64,000 nucleotides of DNA, taken from contig CM066983.1 of NCBI GenBank assembly GCA_033977485.1, forward strand, positions 65,458,010 to 65,522,009. Reading direction: 5' to 3'. The position numbers and the translations under genes were made by a program. The stretch comes from Hydrangea macrophylla (taxonomy: Eukaryota; Streptophyta; Magnoliopsida; Cornales; Hydrangeaceae). Positions within the stretch are counted from its first letter, which is position 1; each line of letters starts with the position of its first letter. The notes under the pieces were generated by a model. The model worked only from the letters and a program-made list of their open reading frames with translations, was not told the DNA's origin and searched no databases. This document shows, piece after piece, positions 13,193 to 24,244 of the stretch.

Positions 13193-15260
13193 AAGAGTTA
13201 GTCCACATGCTTTAGATAAGATATAATATGAAATTCTAAATATCATCCTTAAGCTTCTAACTTAAATCTTTTAGGAATGACAGAATTAACATAACTATGA
13301 ATTTCTTCTAATTAGTTAGAAATACATCACTTCTATAGATATACAAGTCTCAACTAGGAGCTAATGTAATGTCCATATAGAGATGGTGCAATCCCAACGT
13401 GGTCATAAGAAGCTCACAATTAGGTTAAATTAAGTGCAATTTAATCCTCATGGAAAGCAAGTCCTAATTACAAATATTAACCGATATGAATGAATGTATA
13501 TGGATACATGAACAAGAGTAGGTTATGAGATATTCATTGGTTTGGATCATTTAGCCACTAGATTTAAGTTTGACTAATCATTATCAAAACATGTCTTAAG
13601 CCCTAGGTCAAAGGAAAGCCATTTGAACCATTATTTACAAAGTTTGTCAAATCTGTCACAAAATTCTAAAAATTACAAAGATCAAACCAGAACTTCAAAA
13701 ATAGAAAAAACGTGCTTCCCATTGTTTGATGTCAATGAATTTTGGACAGAAGATGCCTCTGTGAGTCTAGTTTCCAACCCAAAAAGAAAAATCAAAGATC
13801 AGCAGTTCAATATCTGGGAATTGGATGAACACTAGACATCACTCAAAAATTTAAAACTCTCTGTCCAGAGTTTTTATATATTTTTTAAAAATAGTAAATT
13901 AATCCGAAAGACTCTAATCATTTTAGGAGATCTTATTAATACATTAAACTTCATAGAAAAAAAATATTTGAGGTCCAGAATGCTTGATTAAGGCTCTGAT
14001 TTACTTATTTCAAAAAGGTGTTACTGTTCTGAAATTCTGGACAGATTATGGTTGCTTCACAAAACTCATGACCAAGCCATTTTAACATGAAATCTCTTTA
14101 AAACGAAAAATCACAGTGGTAAAATATTGTGTTATTGACACTCTCCAATTGGTTTTATTTAATTCCAACGGTCCGTTATTTAACTAAAAATCTTTGATCA
14201 AAGGTGGTTTATGAATTCACTGCACAATTCTCAAGTTTCATTTGTGTTAAATCTACCTATCAAGCCATGGGGATTGGCTTAACCCAAATTGCTTCTCTTC
14301 CCATTTGATGGTCATTGGAGACTAAGGACACTTATACTTATAGATTTCAATGGAGTATAAAGGAATTTCGTAAAATCTCAAAAGAATGAACTTAAACCAT
14401 GGAGATAGGTTTAGACTCATTAGCCAAACATACTAATATCAACCTTAATCCCCTTGTAAATCATGAACTTACAAGGAAACTAAAGGATTCCAAGTCAAAG
14501 GATTCAAGGAAGACATTGAAGGTCTCATGAATCCCAAGAGATGAACATGATCAAAAGAAAAAGGAAATCATGGTTCAAGTAATATTTAAGTTATCTTCAT
14601 GATTTATTTAATCTTAAACCTTAGGTTACTTTGATCCAAACCAAGAAAAATGAAAATTCAATCACAATATTAGTGGTGTGTTATGAAATGAGGTAAGGGG
14701 AGAGTTTTTGAAAATGTGTTATGAAATGAGGTAAGGGAAGACTAATCAACTAGTGGTTACCTCCAATTATCTTGAACTTTTAGATTTTTGAAGGTCTGTC
14801 AAAGGTGGTTCAAGCTCTTTTTCTTCTAACTCATGCAACTTCTTTCTTAAACTTCTCTAAAACTTTATCCTAGCTGTGTTTGAGAATTTTGAAGAGATTT
14901 AAAAAAATGAGAATCAAGATAAGATTCAAGATTCAAGAAGAAGATTCAAAATCAAGATCCTTTGTAATGGGACATTCATCCCCTATATATAGGCAAATTT
15001 TGGGGGTTATTTCAGTAAATTCACAGTAAAAAACCCTAATTCCGAACGTCCTTTTGAAGGTACAAAATGTACTATATTAAAGCAGACTGATAAAAAATGC
15101 GGCACTCAGCGAAGATGGAATCGGCACTCGATAAGTACTGCAACGGCACTCACTGATTGCCGTCGCGGCAATCACTGAATGCCGATGCGACACTCAATGA
15201 ATGCCGCGGACTGCCATCTTTTTATTTTTGCGGTATTTAAAGATATTCGCAGCACTCGGG
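13193..15260 (-). repeat. Remainder of old Ogre 3' LTR, truncated at its right end
   Basis: Collinear with 56668-58742 of the right LTR. At about 15256-15260 (TCGGG) the match jumps from LTR to sequence that in the young element lies about 210 bp inside the interior (near 19031). The last roughly 273 bp of LTR, the PPT and the start of the interior are therefore missing. A degenerate palindrome array (15101-15260) and a minus-strand TATA (CCCTATATATAGGC, about 14981-14994) are present. Confidence 0.85.
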
Positions 15261-15531
15261 CAAGGGTCAAACACACAAACATAAGTAGTCATACTGATGA
15301 ATGCACCTATCCTGTCGTGATGTACGTGCTCATGCAATGACGGCTGCCAACGCAACTTCATGCTCTATAAATGTTGTAATTCGAGATCGTGCTATCCTGA
15401 TGCATCTAGATGCAATCCATGCCCTATACTACTTAATGCCCATTGTTACTCCAACTTAAAGATGATTTATTATTTAGAATTCAGAGTTTTTTTAACCAAC
15501 AGGTTGATTCTCTTCAAGATAAGTGGCCGTC
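15261..15531 (-). other. Old Ogre interior up to the young insertion
   Basis: The phrases CACAAAC-ATAAGTAGTCATACTGATGAATGCA and GTGCTCATGCAATG-type text match young-element interior at about 19050-19120. No gene is seen. It ends with CCGTC, the target duplicated by the young Ogre. Confidence 0.75.
15527..15531. repeat. Target-site duplication CCGTC (left)
   Basis: CCGTC directly abuts the TGTGGATACC end at 15532. It matches 37365-37369, which follows the TGTCTACA end. Confidence 0.92.
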
Positions 15532-18500
15532 TGTGGATACCGGCATTTGGGCCCACTTTTAAAATATTTTTCAATTTCCAATTCAAATACACGAAGAGTC
15601 GCCACTTAATTTTTAAAAGGAAAATTAAGAAACCATTTTGAAAGCAAACCGATCTTTTGCAAAACCAAAGATTTAACTGGGTCCGGGGATTATGGAATAA
15701 AAGGGGAAGGAGCCCGACGGACTAAAACACCCCCTTTCATCCTATCTCGTGATAGGCCTCTACTCAACTTCCATTTTAATCAAATTATTAATCTAAGCAT
15801 GCCCTCAACTAATACATATATACATATACATTACACAAGCATGTTGGAAATGGTGTAAAATTGCTAACGACAAAATATCATTCATAAGCCACGTAATTCA
15901 AGTAGCAAGCAACATGATATGCAATAGAGAACTAGAAAACATACCCGGGATCCGGCCGCGAATATTAAACGTGCAATGCATACAAGAACAAAATAAATCT
16001 AAGAAAAGGTCTCTAACATATATATACACATAAGGCAAAACCTAGGCTAAGGTGTCGCACATGGAGTCGAAAATCAATATAAATCAAAGAATAGAATTAA
16101 ACTAGAGAAGATTTGAGAAATTATACCTCAAATGCGCTACAAAACAAAGGTTAGTACACATGCCTTAGACAAGATATAATATCAAAAATAATTAATCCTA
16201 AGTCATGTTCAATTAGATACAATTTAGACAAGAGATAAGTCCTACTTATGAATATTAACATGTATGAATGAATGCATGAATATGAATAAAAATGAGATAT
16301 GAATTTATTCACTAATTTGGATCACTTAGCCTCTGGATTTAAGCTAAATTATCATTATTCAAAACATGATTTGGATTCCAAGACATTAGGAGACCATTTG
16401 AGTTTAAATAAATAAGATTAGACAAAAAAAACAGGAGCAGTTTTTTATGAATTACAGAGAGCAGACCAGGTTTTCAAAAATAGAAATAAAATACTTCCAA
16501 CGGTTTGATCTTAATGATTTTTGGATATGTTATGCCTCTGTGAGTCTAGGTTCCAACCCAAAAAGAAAATCAAGGTTTCAACGGTTAGATCTCCGGGAAT
16601 ATGTAAAATACCAGACCTCACTCAGGATTTTGCAACTCTCTGTCCAGAGATCTTGTATGATTTTTTAAAACTAGCAAACAAATCCAAATTGCTTCATTCT
16701 TTTTAGGGAACCTTCCTAACACATTAAGGTTCTTATAAACAATTATTAGAGGTCATGAAAACTTGGTTAGAGCTCTGATCTACCAATTTTAAAATCGATT
16801 TGCTGTTCTAAAACTGTTCTGAAATTCTGGACAGATTGTGGTTGTCTCACAAAACTCATGATCAAACCATTCTAAGCATAAAATCTTACCAAAACAAAAA
16901 TTACAGTGGTAAAACAATGTATTATTGACACTTTCCCGTTGGTTTCACTTGATTTCAACGGTTAGATTTCGAACTAAAAATCTTTGATCGAAAACAGTTT
17001 GTGAGCCCACTGTTTTCATTTTGCTAGTTCAACTTTGTTGATTGGCCTCAACTATTAGATCATAATGTTGGGCTTAAACCAAATCATTTCTTCTACCATT
17101 TAATGGTCATTGAAGACTAAGGACCTCTTTAGACTTATGGACTTTTAATGAAGTATGAAATGGACTTCACAAAATCCCAAACAATGAACTCAAACTTATG
17201 GACCAAAACTTGAGTTCAAATCATTACTCGTACCACTTGGTGGTCATTGGAGGCTAAAGACACACATACATGTAAGTTTTAGATGAAGTATGAAGAACTT
17301 CTCAAAACCCAAGGGAGAGATTAGTCTAAGCCATAGAGATGGACTTAAACTAAAATATTTCTCCTACCATTTGATGGTCATTGGAGACTAAAAAAAAACA
17401 AATCTACTCTAATCTCCATGGAATATAGTATGAATTTCATAAGATTCATAGTAGAGAGATCCTAGTTATGAATTGATACTAGCATCTTACCAACTATGTA
17501 TAGATTATGACCATGATTCATTTTAATCTCCATATGGATCATAAGATCATAGGAAACTAAAGAATCAAATTCAAAGAGTTTCAATGAGATATGGAAGATC
17601 TCATGAACCTTATGAATGAAGTAGAAATAAAGGAAATCAAAGTTTTATTTAGGAACACAAATTCTCCAAAACTAATTTATCTCAAACCCAAGGCATTAAT
17701 TAAATCCAAATTGATGAGATGTCATGAAACTCAATCACAAGTTCTTGGTGGTGTGTGATGAAATGGGGTAAGAAGAGAGGTTTTGAAAATGTGAAAAGTT
17801 CCTAGATCTAAGAACTTGTGATTGAATTGTCCTAATTCTACCAAGGATTAAGAGGTTACCTCTATGACCTCAAAAAATTCTTCAATTTCTTGTGAAGTTC
17901 TTCCAAGATCTTCAAATTCTTCTCAAAACTCTTCAAATTCTTCAAGAAATTCTTCTCTTCTTCTCAATTCTCTCTATATGACTCTTGTATCTCTCTCTAA
18001 ATTCAAGTATATGTGTGTGTATTGATTCAAGTCCAAGTCCCCTCAAAATGAAGATGAAGACCTGTGTATATAGGCCATCATCTCAAGGATAAATGGGTAA
18101 ATTCGGGTGGAGACCCATGTGCAAAGATTTCTTCTAGAACATGTGAGAAAAGCAGTCTGTTACAGCCAGCGGCACTCGATGGGTGCTGGCGGCATTCACT
18201 GAGTGCCGGGCGGCATTCACTGAATGCCGGGCGGCAACCCGTGAGTGCCGGCGCGGCACTCAGTGAGTGCCGCCGGGTTTTCCGGGTGCCGGGGCTAACT
18301 GAATTTGCTCATTTTTTAAATTTTCAAAAGGAATATTAATCAAAACCTAATTTTTGTGAATTATCTTTATATATTTATGTATATTTGTGCTAAAATGCAC
18401 CCATGTGGGTGATATTCACCCATGTGCATGGTATATTCTTCAATATACTATGCTTTTCTTTTATTTCATTTCAAAAGAAAATTCCTCTTTATTTTAAAAA

Positions 18501-18821
18501 TTCTTCTTTTCTCTCTTTTTTTTTTTTATCATTTCTATTTTATACTTCCTTTCAAAAAACCCCTTTTTTATATGTATTTTGAGCAAACTTTCAGACTGAT
18601 TTTCTCATGGGCCCTTCAATGTTCGGGCTTCTCCCGAATACCCATCCCTTCTCTTTTTATTATTATTTTTTTTTATTATTTTTCAATTTTAACTTGAAGA
18701 ACATCTTGAAGACTTTGGATTTCTTGGAAAATCTTCGAACGTCACGGTCATCGTCATCATTGGTCTTTGAGAGGTAACCAATCCCTGGATTTGACGTTTG
18801 GTCAAAATCGGGGTGTCTACA
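15532..18821 (-). repeat. 3' LTR of the young Ogre
   Basis: Begins TGTGGATACCGGCATTTGGG and ends GGGGTGTCTACA on the plus strand. It contains a palindrome array (18170-18293) and a minus-strand TATA (plus-strand GTATATAGG, about 18065-18073). A perfect palindrome CACCCATGTGGGTG lies at 18398-18411. T-rich ORFs across 18422-18697 are low complexity. Confidence 0.93.
18170..18293. promoter_or_regulatory. Palindrome array in 3' LTR U3 (array 1, young)
   Basis: Five adjacent 17-bp units plus a half unit. The unit is GGCACTCA-S-TGAGTGCC; a perfect one is at 18255-18271 (GGCACTCAGTGAGTGCC). The others vary at one to four bases, such as GGCATTCACTGAGTGCC and GGCATTCACTGAATGCC. In element sense the array sits about 100 bp upstream of the TATA. 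Its copy in the 5' LTR is 36711-36836. Confidence 0.85.
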
Positions 18822-18840
18822 GTTTACCCCTCTTTGACAG
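18822..18840 (-). other. Polypurine tract of the young Ogre
   Basis: In element sense CTGTCAAAGAGGGGTAAAC immediately precedes the 3' LTR, which starts TGTAGACACCCC in this sense. AAAGAGGGG is the purine core. Confidence 0.8.
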
Positions 18841-19197
18841 AGTTTGTGAAGCAACGTGTATCACAAATGAATGTCAAAGCCTGTGTGAAAGACAAGCCTT
18901 TGACCAAATAGTCGAATCTAGGTAAAAACAAAAAGTGCATTGCAAAATCGGGTGCGCAAAGAGCCAAATGCTGGTCGTGCTCAACGGTGAGCTGCCTATG
19001 TATCCCATCGGGAATCAGACCAAGACGTAGTTCGGGCGAGGGATAAAGATACACAAACGCAGGTAGTCATACAGATAAATGCATCCTATCTTATCGTGAT
19101 GCACATGCTCATGCAATGGCATTCTTTAAGTAAACTTGGCCAAGCAAACGCCAGGTTTTCTCTATGTCATGTCTTTCCTATATGTGACGCACAGTTC
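18841..19197 (-). other. Untranslated spacer with a conserved hairpin motif
   Basis: Holds one copy of the CCTATGTATCCC-GGGA-ACGTAG motif (18991-19033) and no supported gene. Confidence 0.6.
18991..19033. other. Conserved Tat hairpin motif, copy a
   Basis: Contains CCTATGTATCCC, then GGGAATCAGACC, then GACGTAGTTC. TCCC/GGGA are complementary and the outer (C)TA(T/C)G/CGTAG partly so. Related copies are at 26064-26108, 26164-26208, 43811-43855, 43914-43958 and 63915-63957. Confidence 0.7.
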
Positions 19198-20136
19198 GCG
19201 GTGCGTAAGCCAAAGAAGATTACCAATTGTTGATTGATGCAAAGATTCGTCACACACGTCGAGGGAACGTATTCCTAATTTTGAAAATCGATGGTTAATG
19301 CAAACCTGTTGCGAGAAATGAGAATGTAAATCCGTTACACTCCCAACCAAAGGATCGACGTAAATTTGTTACGAGGATCGAGAGCATAAATCCATTATAT
19401 TCCCAGAAGGTTAACGCAAATTCGTTGCGAAACCCGAGAATGCAAATCCGTTACACTCCCAAATAAAGGATCAACGTAAATCTGTTACGAGGATCGAGAA
19501 TATAAATCCGTTATATTCCTAGAACGAGGGTTAATGCAAATCCGTTGTGAGAAATGAGAATGTAAATCCGTTACACTCCCAACCAAAGGATCGACGTAAA
19601 TTTGTTACGAGGATCGAGAACATAAATCCATTATATTCCCAAAACGAGGGTTAACGCAAATCCGTTGCGAAAACCGAGAATGCAAATCCGTTACACTACC
19701 AACCAAAGGATCGACGTAAATCTGTTACGAGGATCGAGAATATAAATCCGTTATATTCCCAGAACGAGGGTTAACGCAAATCTGTTACAAAAACCGAGAA
19801 TGCAAATCCGTTACACTCCCAACCAAAGGATCGACGTAAATTTGTTACGAGGATCGAGAATATAAATCCGTTATATTCCCAGAACGAGGGTTAACGCAAA
19901 TCCGTTGCGAAAACCGAGAATGCAAATCCGTTACACTCCCAACCAAAGGATCGACGTAAATCTGTTATGAGGATCGAGAATATAAATCCGTTATATTCCC
20001 AGAACGAGGGTTAACGCAAATCCGTTGCGAAAACCGAGAATGCAAATCCGTTACACTCCCAAATAAAGGATCAACGTAAATCTGTTACGAGGATCGAGAA
20101 TATAACTCCGTTATATTCCCAGAACGAGGGTTAACC
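19198..20136. repeat. 120-bp tandem array in the 3' region of the young Ogre
   Basis: Nearly eight copies. From 19501 the period is exactly 120 bp (starts at 19501, 19621, 19741, 19861, 19981, 20101). Each 120-mer is built of four related pieces of about 30 bp sharing an AAATCYGTTA core. One piece reads GTAAATCTGTTACGAGGATC and another TATAAATCCGTTATATTCCC. The internal copies are very similar, so the array was recently amplified. Tandem arrays between pol and 3' LTR are known for Tat/Ogre elements. Confidence 0.95.
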
Positions 20137-20573
20137 ATATTCGGGTGGATTTGGAGTCTTTCGGACTCGAGTCAATCGGCTTAGATTCAACCATACTCCC
20201 ATTTATCCAATTTTCCATAATCAGGAGTCAATTAGACTTCAAAATCAAAATTCAATTTTGGAGAAATCCGGAGTTGGTTAGACTCAACTTATTCTTTTCC
20301 CAAAAATCAGGAGTCAATTAGACTTCAATCAAAATTCAATTTCAGAGAAATCCGGAGTTGATTAGCTTATTTTTCGCAAACGGGTGTTCCTGACAAAATT
20401 TTCAACAAGCAGGGGCTAAGTCCTATTTTCCAAAGGGCTTAATAACTTATTCTTTAAATCTCGGGGGTCCTTTTAAAACGAGGGAAAATCTTTAAGGACA
20501 TGGGAGCAAAATTCGGGGGTTCTTTTGTAAATAGTGAAAATTAGGAGTAAAAGGGCCATCTGGCTCACGCGGT
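20137..20573. other. Spacer with GAGTC/GACTC inverted-repeat motifs
   Basis: Repeated phrases such as GAGTCAATTAGACTTC and GAGTTGGTTAGACTC occur at about 20155-20370. They are shorter versions of the array at 37705-38310 in the old element. No gene is seen. Confidence 0.65.
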
Positions 20574-20677
20574 GGCACTTGGTGAGAAGAACCGGCACTC
20601 ACTGAGTGCCGGCCGGCACTCCACCAGATGCAGGACGGCATTCGGCGAGTGCCGGCGCCTTTTCACCGAGTGCCGGC
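20574..20677. promoter_or_regulatory. Palindrome array upstream of the PMD gene (array 2, young)
   Basis: A perfect GGCACTCACTGAGTGCC lies at 20594-20610, with degenerate units on both sides and a last unit reading TTTTCACCGAGTGCC. The order and the T-rich last unit match the array at 24245-24347, so these are homologous modules. A weak TATA-like TTTTAAAAC follows at about 20694-20702 and the start codon is 263 bp downstream of the array. Confidence 0.82.
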
Positions 20678-20810
20678 TGGAGCAGCAGTTTGTTTTAAAA
20701 CTTAGTCTCTTCTTCTCTCCTCTTCATTCTCTCCTCCCTCCTCTCTCGGATTTCCTCTCTACAACTTCATCCTCTCTTGATTCTCTCTTCAAGAACCACT
20801 CACAATCAAG

Positions 20811-20931
20811 GTATGTTAACTCTCTAACCATAAAGATTACATATTTTCTTGATTTTGTGTTTGAAAATCATATTTCTTCATGTTAAGACTTCTCATATGA
20901 ACATTGACTTCCCCCTTTTTCTTGTTTGTAG
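20811..20931 (+). other. Intron in the 5' UTR of the PMD gene
   Basis: Donor AATCAAG|GTATGT, acceptor CTTGTTTGTAG, nine bases before the ATG at 20940. The old copy has the same arrangement (38681-38780), so the intron predates the split of the two copies. Confidence 0.72.
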
Positions 20932-20939
20932 ATCCTCCA

Positions 20940-23883
20940 ATGGCTAGTGGTTCAGGGTCTTATGGTCCTCCAAAGAAGAAGTACAAACCCAACCCGGTTC
21001 ACAATTCCTCATTCTTACTTGCCGACCCCGGGGCACATCTATTGGCACAGGCTTTCAATAGATTGGTATACTCTAAACCCCCTTGTATGCTTATGATGAA
21101 ACAATGCAATGTAATGCTTTGAATGATGTGCTATGAATGATGAGCAATGTATGCATGAATGTCCCCCCTCCGCTTTATGTCAATGCAATGCCATGTAGTG
21201 CGTGATAAGTGATGTATGTATGAATGCTCTTGTGGTTCTTGTGCACGTAGATGTATTCAACCTTTCGTGATACCCTTCCCCTTTCAAATTAATTTCCTTG
21301 GGTAGAACGTTATGATTGGGGTCCAATGCCTAGTGTTGTGCTTTTGCTTATTGCCTTCGTTTGAGTTTATTAACTTTCCGTGCTTATGAATTCCGATGTT
21401 CTATTCATCCAATGCTAATGAGGGGTTACATCAATCCTGTGATGCGCTCGGATGAACTATGCTTTTAATGAACCTGAAAATCTATTGTTGCATGACCCAG
21501 AGCTTTACTTTATTTTCGAATCAATGAGTTGCTCAAATCCAAAAGAATTTTTCTTTATTCAAATCAAACGAATTTCTTATTCTTATTCTCAAAATCAAAC
21601 GAGTCGCTTAGACTCTCAAAAATTTTTTTTATCAAATCAAACGAGTCGCTTAGACTCTCAAGAATTTTTTATTTATCAAATCAAACGAGTCGCTTAGACT
21701 CTAAAAAAAAAAAACTTTTTATTTTCTTATTGACGAGTCGCTTAGACTCGGGAGTTATTTATTTCTTATTCAAAAGAATTGAATTGCTTAGATTCCGAGA
21801 AAAAATCATTTATTATTCTTTCCTTTCTTATTTTTTATTTTTCATTTTTATTATTTTTTTAGGCTCCAGAATTTGTCCTCAAGGGTCATGGGAGCATGGC
21901 TCACGGTCGGAGATGGTACGAGGAACTTTCTGATGAGGTCAGAACTTTGGTCAATAATGCCGGGTTCGGGCTCTTCGCATTGCTTTTAGAGAAGAGTACA
22001 AATGACAGGACCCATATCCAGGCCTTAGCGAAGAGATGGTGGAACACAACAAATACCTTCCACATGCCCTTTGGGGAGATGACGATGACCCCTTTGGACT
22101 TTGCTATGATCACCGGTGTTCCGTTCGGTGGCCTCACCATTGCTCGCTATAACGATCTTCAGAATCGTCATGAAGAAATTATTGACTTGCTCGGGGCCCA
22201 TCCAGGAGATTTCGTAGTGCCGGCAAAGTGGTTTTTGGATACTTTCAAGGGTCAGGCCTTTACTGACGATCAGATGGCTAGAGCATTCATTATGTATGTG
22301 TTGGGTTGCTCGCTGATGAGCACAAAGGGGGATACGATCCACCTTGGGTACTTGGCTTCCCTCACAAACGTTGACCGCATCTTCCAGTACAACTGGGGGG
22401 GGGGGGGCAGGGCTAGCCACTCTCTACAATCACATGAGTGAGGTCTCTAGGGGGAACTCCCCTTCCACCGGCGGGTATTGGAGAGCTTGGGAGGTATAGT
22501 TTTTTTTTTTTTTTATATATATATTTTTAGAAAATCTTCCTTTTTATTCATCTCCCGTAGTTTTATTTTGAGAACTGAATTCATTCTTTCCTTTTCCTTT
22601 TGTAGATATGGTCTCATGAATACCTCCGCATGAGAGCTCGCCGTACTCGGGACAACGAGGTCGCTATCATGCCCCAGGGCTTAAAATGGAGGAAGGAAGC
22701 AACGGGTCGGAAAGTCGGGGCTCATGACTTTATTGGTTACAGGAACATCCTCATCAATCTACGCGAGGTTCACATGGAGTGGAATCTGTGGGCGGCGGCT
22801 CTCCCAGAGGCAGGTGAAGCGATTCAAGAGGCAGTGGCCTCCTCTAGATTGAGGATCCTGATGGTGGGCGAAGCGTGCCGAGAGTGGTACCTTGGTGAGA
22901 GGGTGACTAGGCAGTCTCTTGCCGCCCCAAACTTTTATGTGCCGATGGCTCCTCCAGCTACTATGAGGAGCACGGAGACTTTGGATCATGACGATCTGGT
23001 GGCTGCTCTAGACAGGGAGAACATTGCAACCTTTCTGGACGGCCCAGATGGTTATGCGACCTTTAGACTGAATTCCCTTATGCACAATTTTCCCCTTATG
23101 GATGTTGTCCGGGGAATGCACTTTATTCACATATAAACTTATATTTTTGCTTTCTGTTCCTTCATGAAATATGCAACTATTTATGTCAAAACTCTTGTTT
23201 GCAGCCTGTTCCTGGGGTTGCTGAACCCCCAGCCCTTCCGCAGTGGAATTGGAGTGTTCCTATAGTCGATATGGGTCAAGAGACTATGTATCAGTTGACC
23301 CCTTACACTCAAAATGCTCCAACCATCCCTTTGCAATATGATACAGTCCCCCGGGATTATGCTGAGGAGGGTCTGTCCTATGCACACACCGTCCAGCACT
23401 GGGTTCATGGACGTGAATGGAGGGTAATTTCCCCTTTTGTTTGAAACAAATTCCTTATTACCATTTATTTTTCAAAATTCAAAAAGTTCTTTTTTCTTTT
23501 GTTTTTTATTTAAAATATTTTCTTATTTCTTTCTTTCTCAGGCTGATGGAGCAAGGGCCAATGCTGACCTTCAGGCCAGGGCTATGGTATCACATTCTTC
23601 CTCTTCTTTTCTCTTCTTTTTCTCTCTTTTCTTTATTTCTCATTCCATTTATTCTCACTTACAGGAAGCTGAGATGGCGGCTCTGAGGAGGCAGATCCAG
23701 GAGTTCCAACTGAGCCAAGGCGGGGGCTATCAAGGAGGTGCTGGCGGTAGTGGCCAAGGCGGCGGCTATCAAGGAGGTGATGGGGATGGTGGAGAAGGCG
23801 GGGATGGTGGTGATGGAGGAGCTGGAGGAAGTCAGACAGCTCCGCAAGCACCCAGAAGGAATCCTCATCGTAGACGAGGATAG
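20940..23883 (+). CDS. Antisense Plant Mobile Domain protein, six coding exons
   Basis: This gene is opposite to gag-pol. Exons read by GT-AG borders: 20940-21065, 21863-22493, 22606 to about 23113, 23205-23423, 23542-23586, 23665-23883. That gives about 580 residues. PMD-type features include a W-NTTNTFHMPFGEMTMTPLDFA segment, then FIMYVLGCSLMS, then an YNWGG-G-ATLY segment and a W-WSHEYLRM end; PMD (aminotransferase-like mobile domain) proteins act in gene silencing and occur in transposons. The C-terminus is glycine-rich and ends in arginines. Two flaws: exon 2 is 631 nt with a run of 13 G at 22395-22407 (12 would restore 210 codons), and the donor after exon 3 reads GG-GG where the old copy has GG-GT. 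Introns survive here because they are antisense to the genomic RNA. Function in the element is unknown. Confidence 0.78.
21587..21796. repeat. Intronic repeat of GAGTCGCTTAGACTC
   Basis: Four exact copies of this 15-bp inverted repeat start at 21601, 21643, 21687 and 21735. A degenerate fifth is at 21781. Spacing is 42-48 bp, joined by A/T-rich linkers containing AAATCAAAC. All lie in the second intron of the PMD gene. Confidence 0.88.
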
Positions 23884-24244
23884 CTTATCTCTCTCTCTTT
23901 TTATTCTGTTATGTTATGTCCCTGCGAGGACAAAGAATTTCGAACCTTCTTTTTATTGGACTTATTTAGGCAGATTGGTAGTTACTCATGCATGGTGGCC
24001 TGTGTGCCCATTTTGAACTTGTTTACATTCATGCTTGATTACTTCCCCGACTTAGTTTTAAAACTTCTATTCCCTTTGCCTGATTTAGAATATGAATGCC
24101 TTTCCTGATTTGTCTTGGCTTTATTTGATGAATGGTGCAAACAATAATGCTGGGATGATGATTGGCGACACTTTTTTTTTAAATTCTATGCAGGTTTGGG
24201 CTGATTAAGGTTACAAAGTGACCCATGTGCCTTTTAAACCTTTG
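23884..24244. other. Spacer between the two antisense genes
   Basis: AT-rich, with no ORF I would support. It presumably holds the PMD 3' UTR and poly(A) region; no clear signal was identified. Confidence 0.5.

Noticed and set aside
18422..18697. Phe-rich ORFs in the Ogre LTRs (also 36964-37320)
   Set aside because: They are poly-T translations in non-coding LTR, broken differently in the two LTRs.
19198..20136. CRISPR-like array
   Set aside because: Units are contiguous 120-mers without unique spacers, inside a plant retroelement.
20572..20886. 104-codon ORF upstream of the PMD gene
   Set aside because: It translates the palindrome array and the pyrimidine-rich 5' UTR, and the conserved 5' UTR intron interrupts it.
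22025..22420. 131-codon minus-strand ORF over the PMD exon
   Set aside because: It is complementary to a domain-bearing exon and has no similarity of its own.
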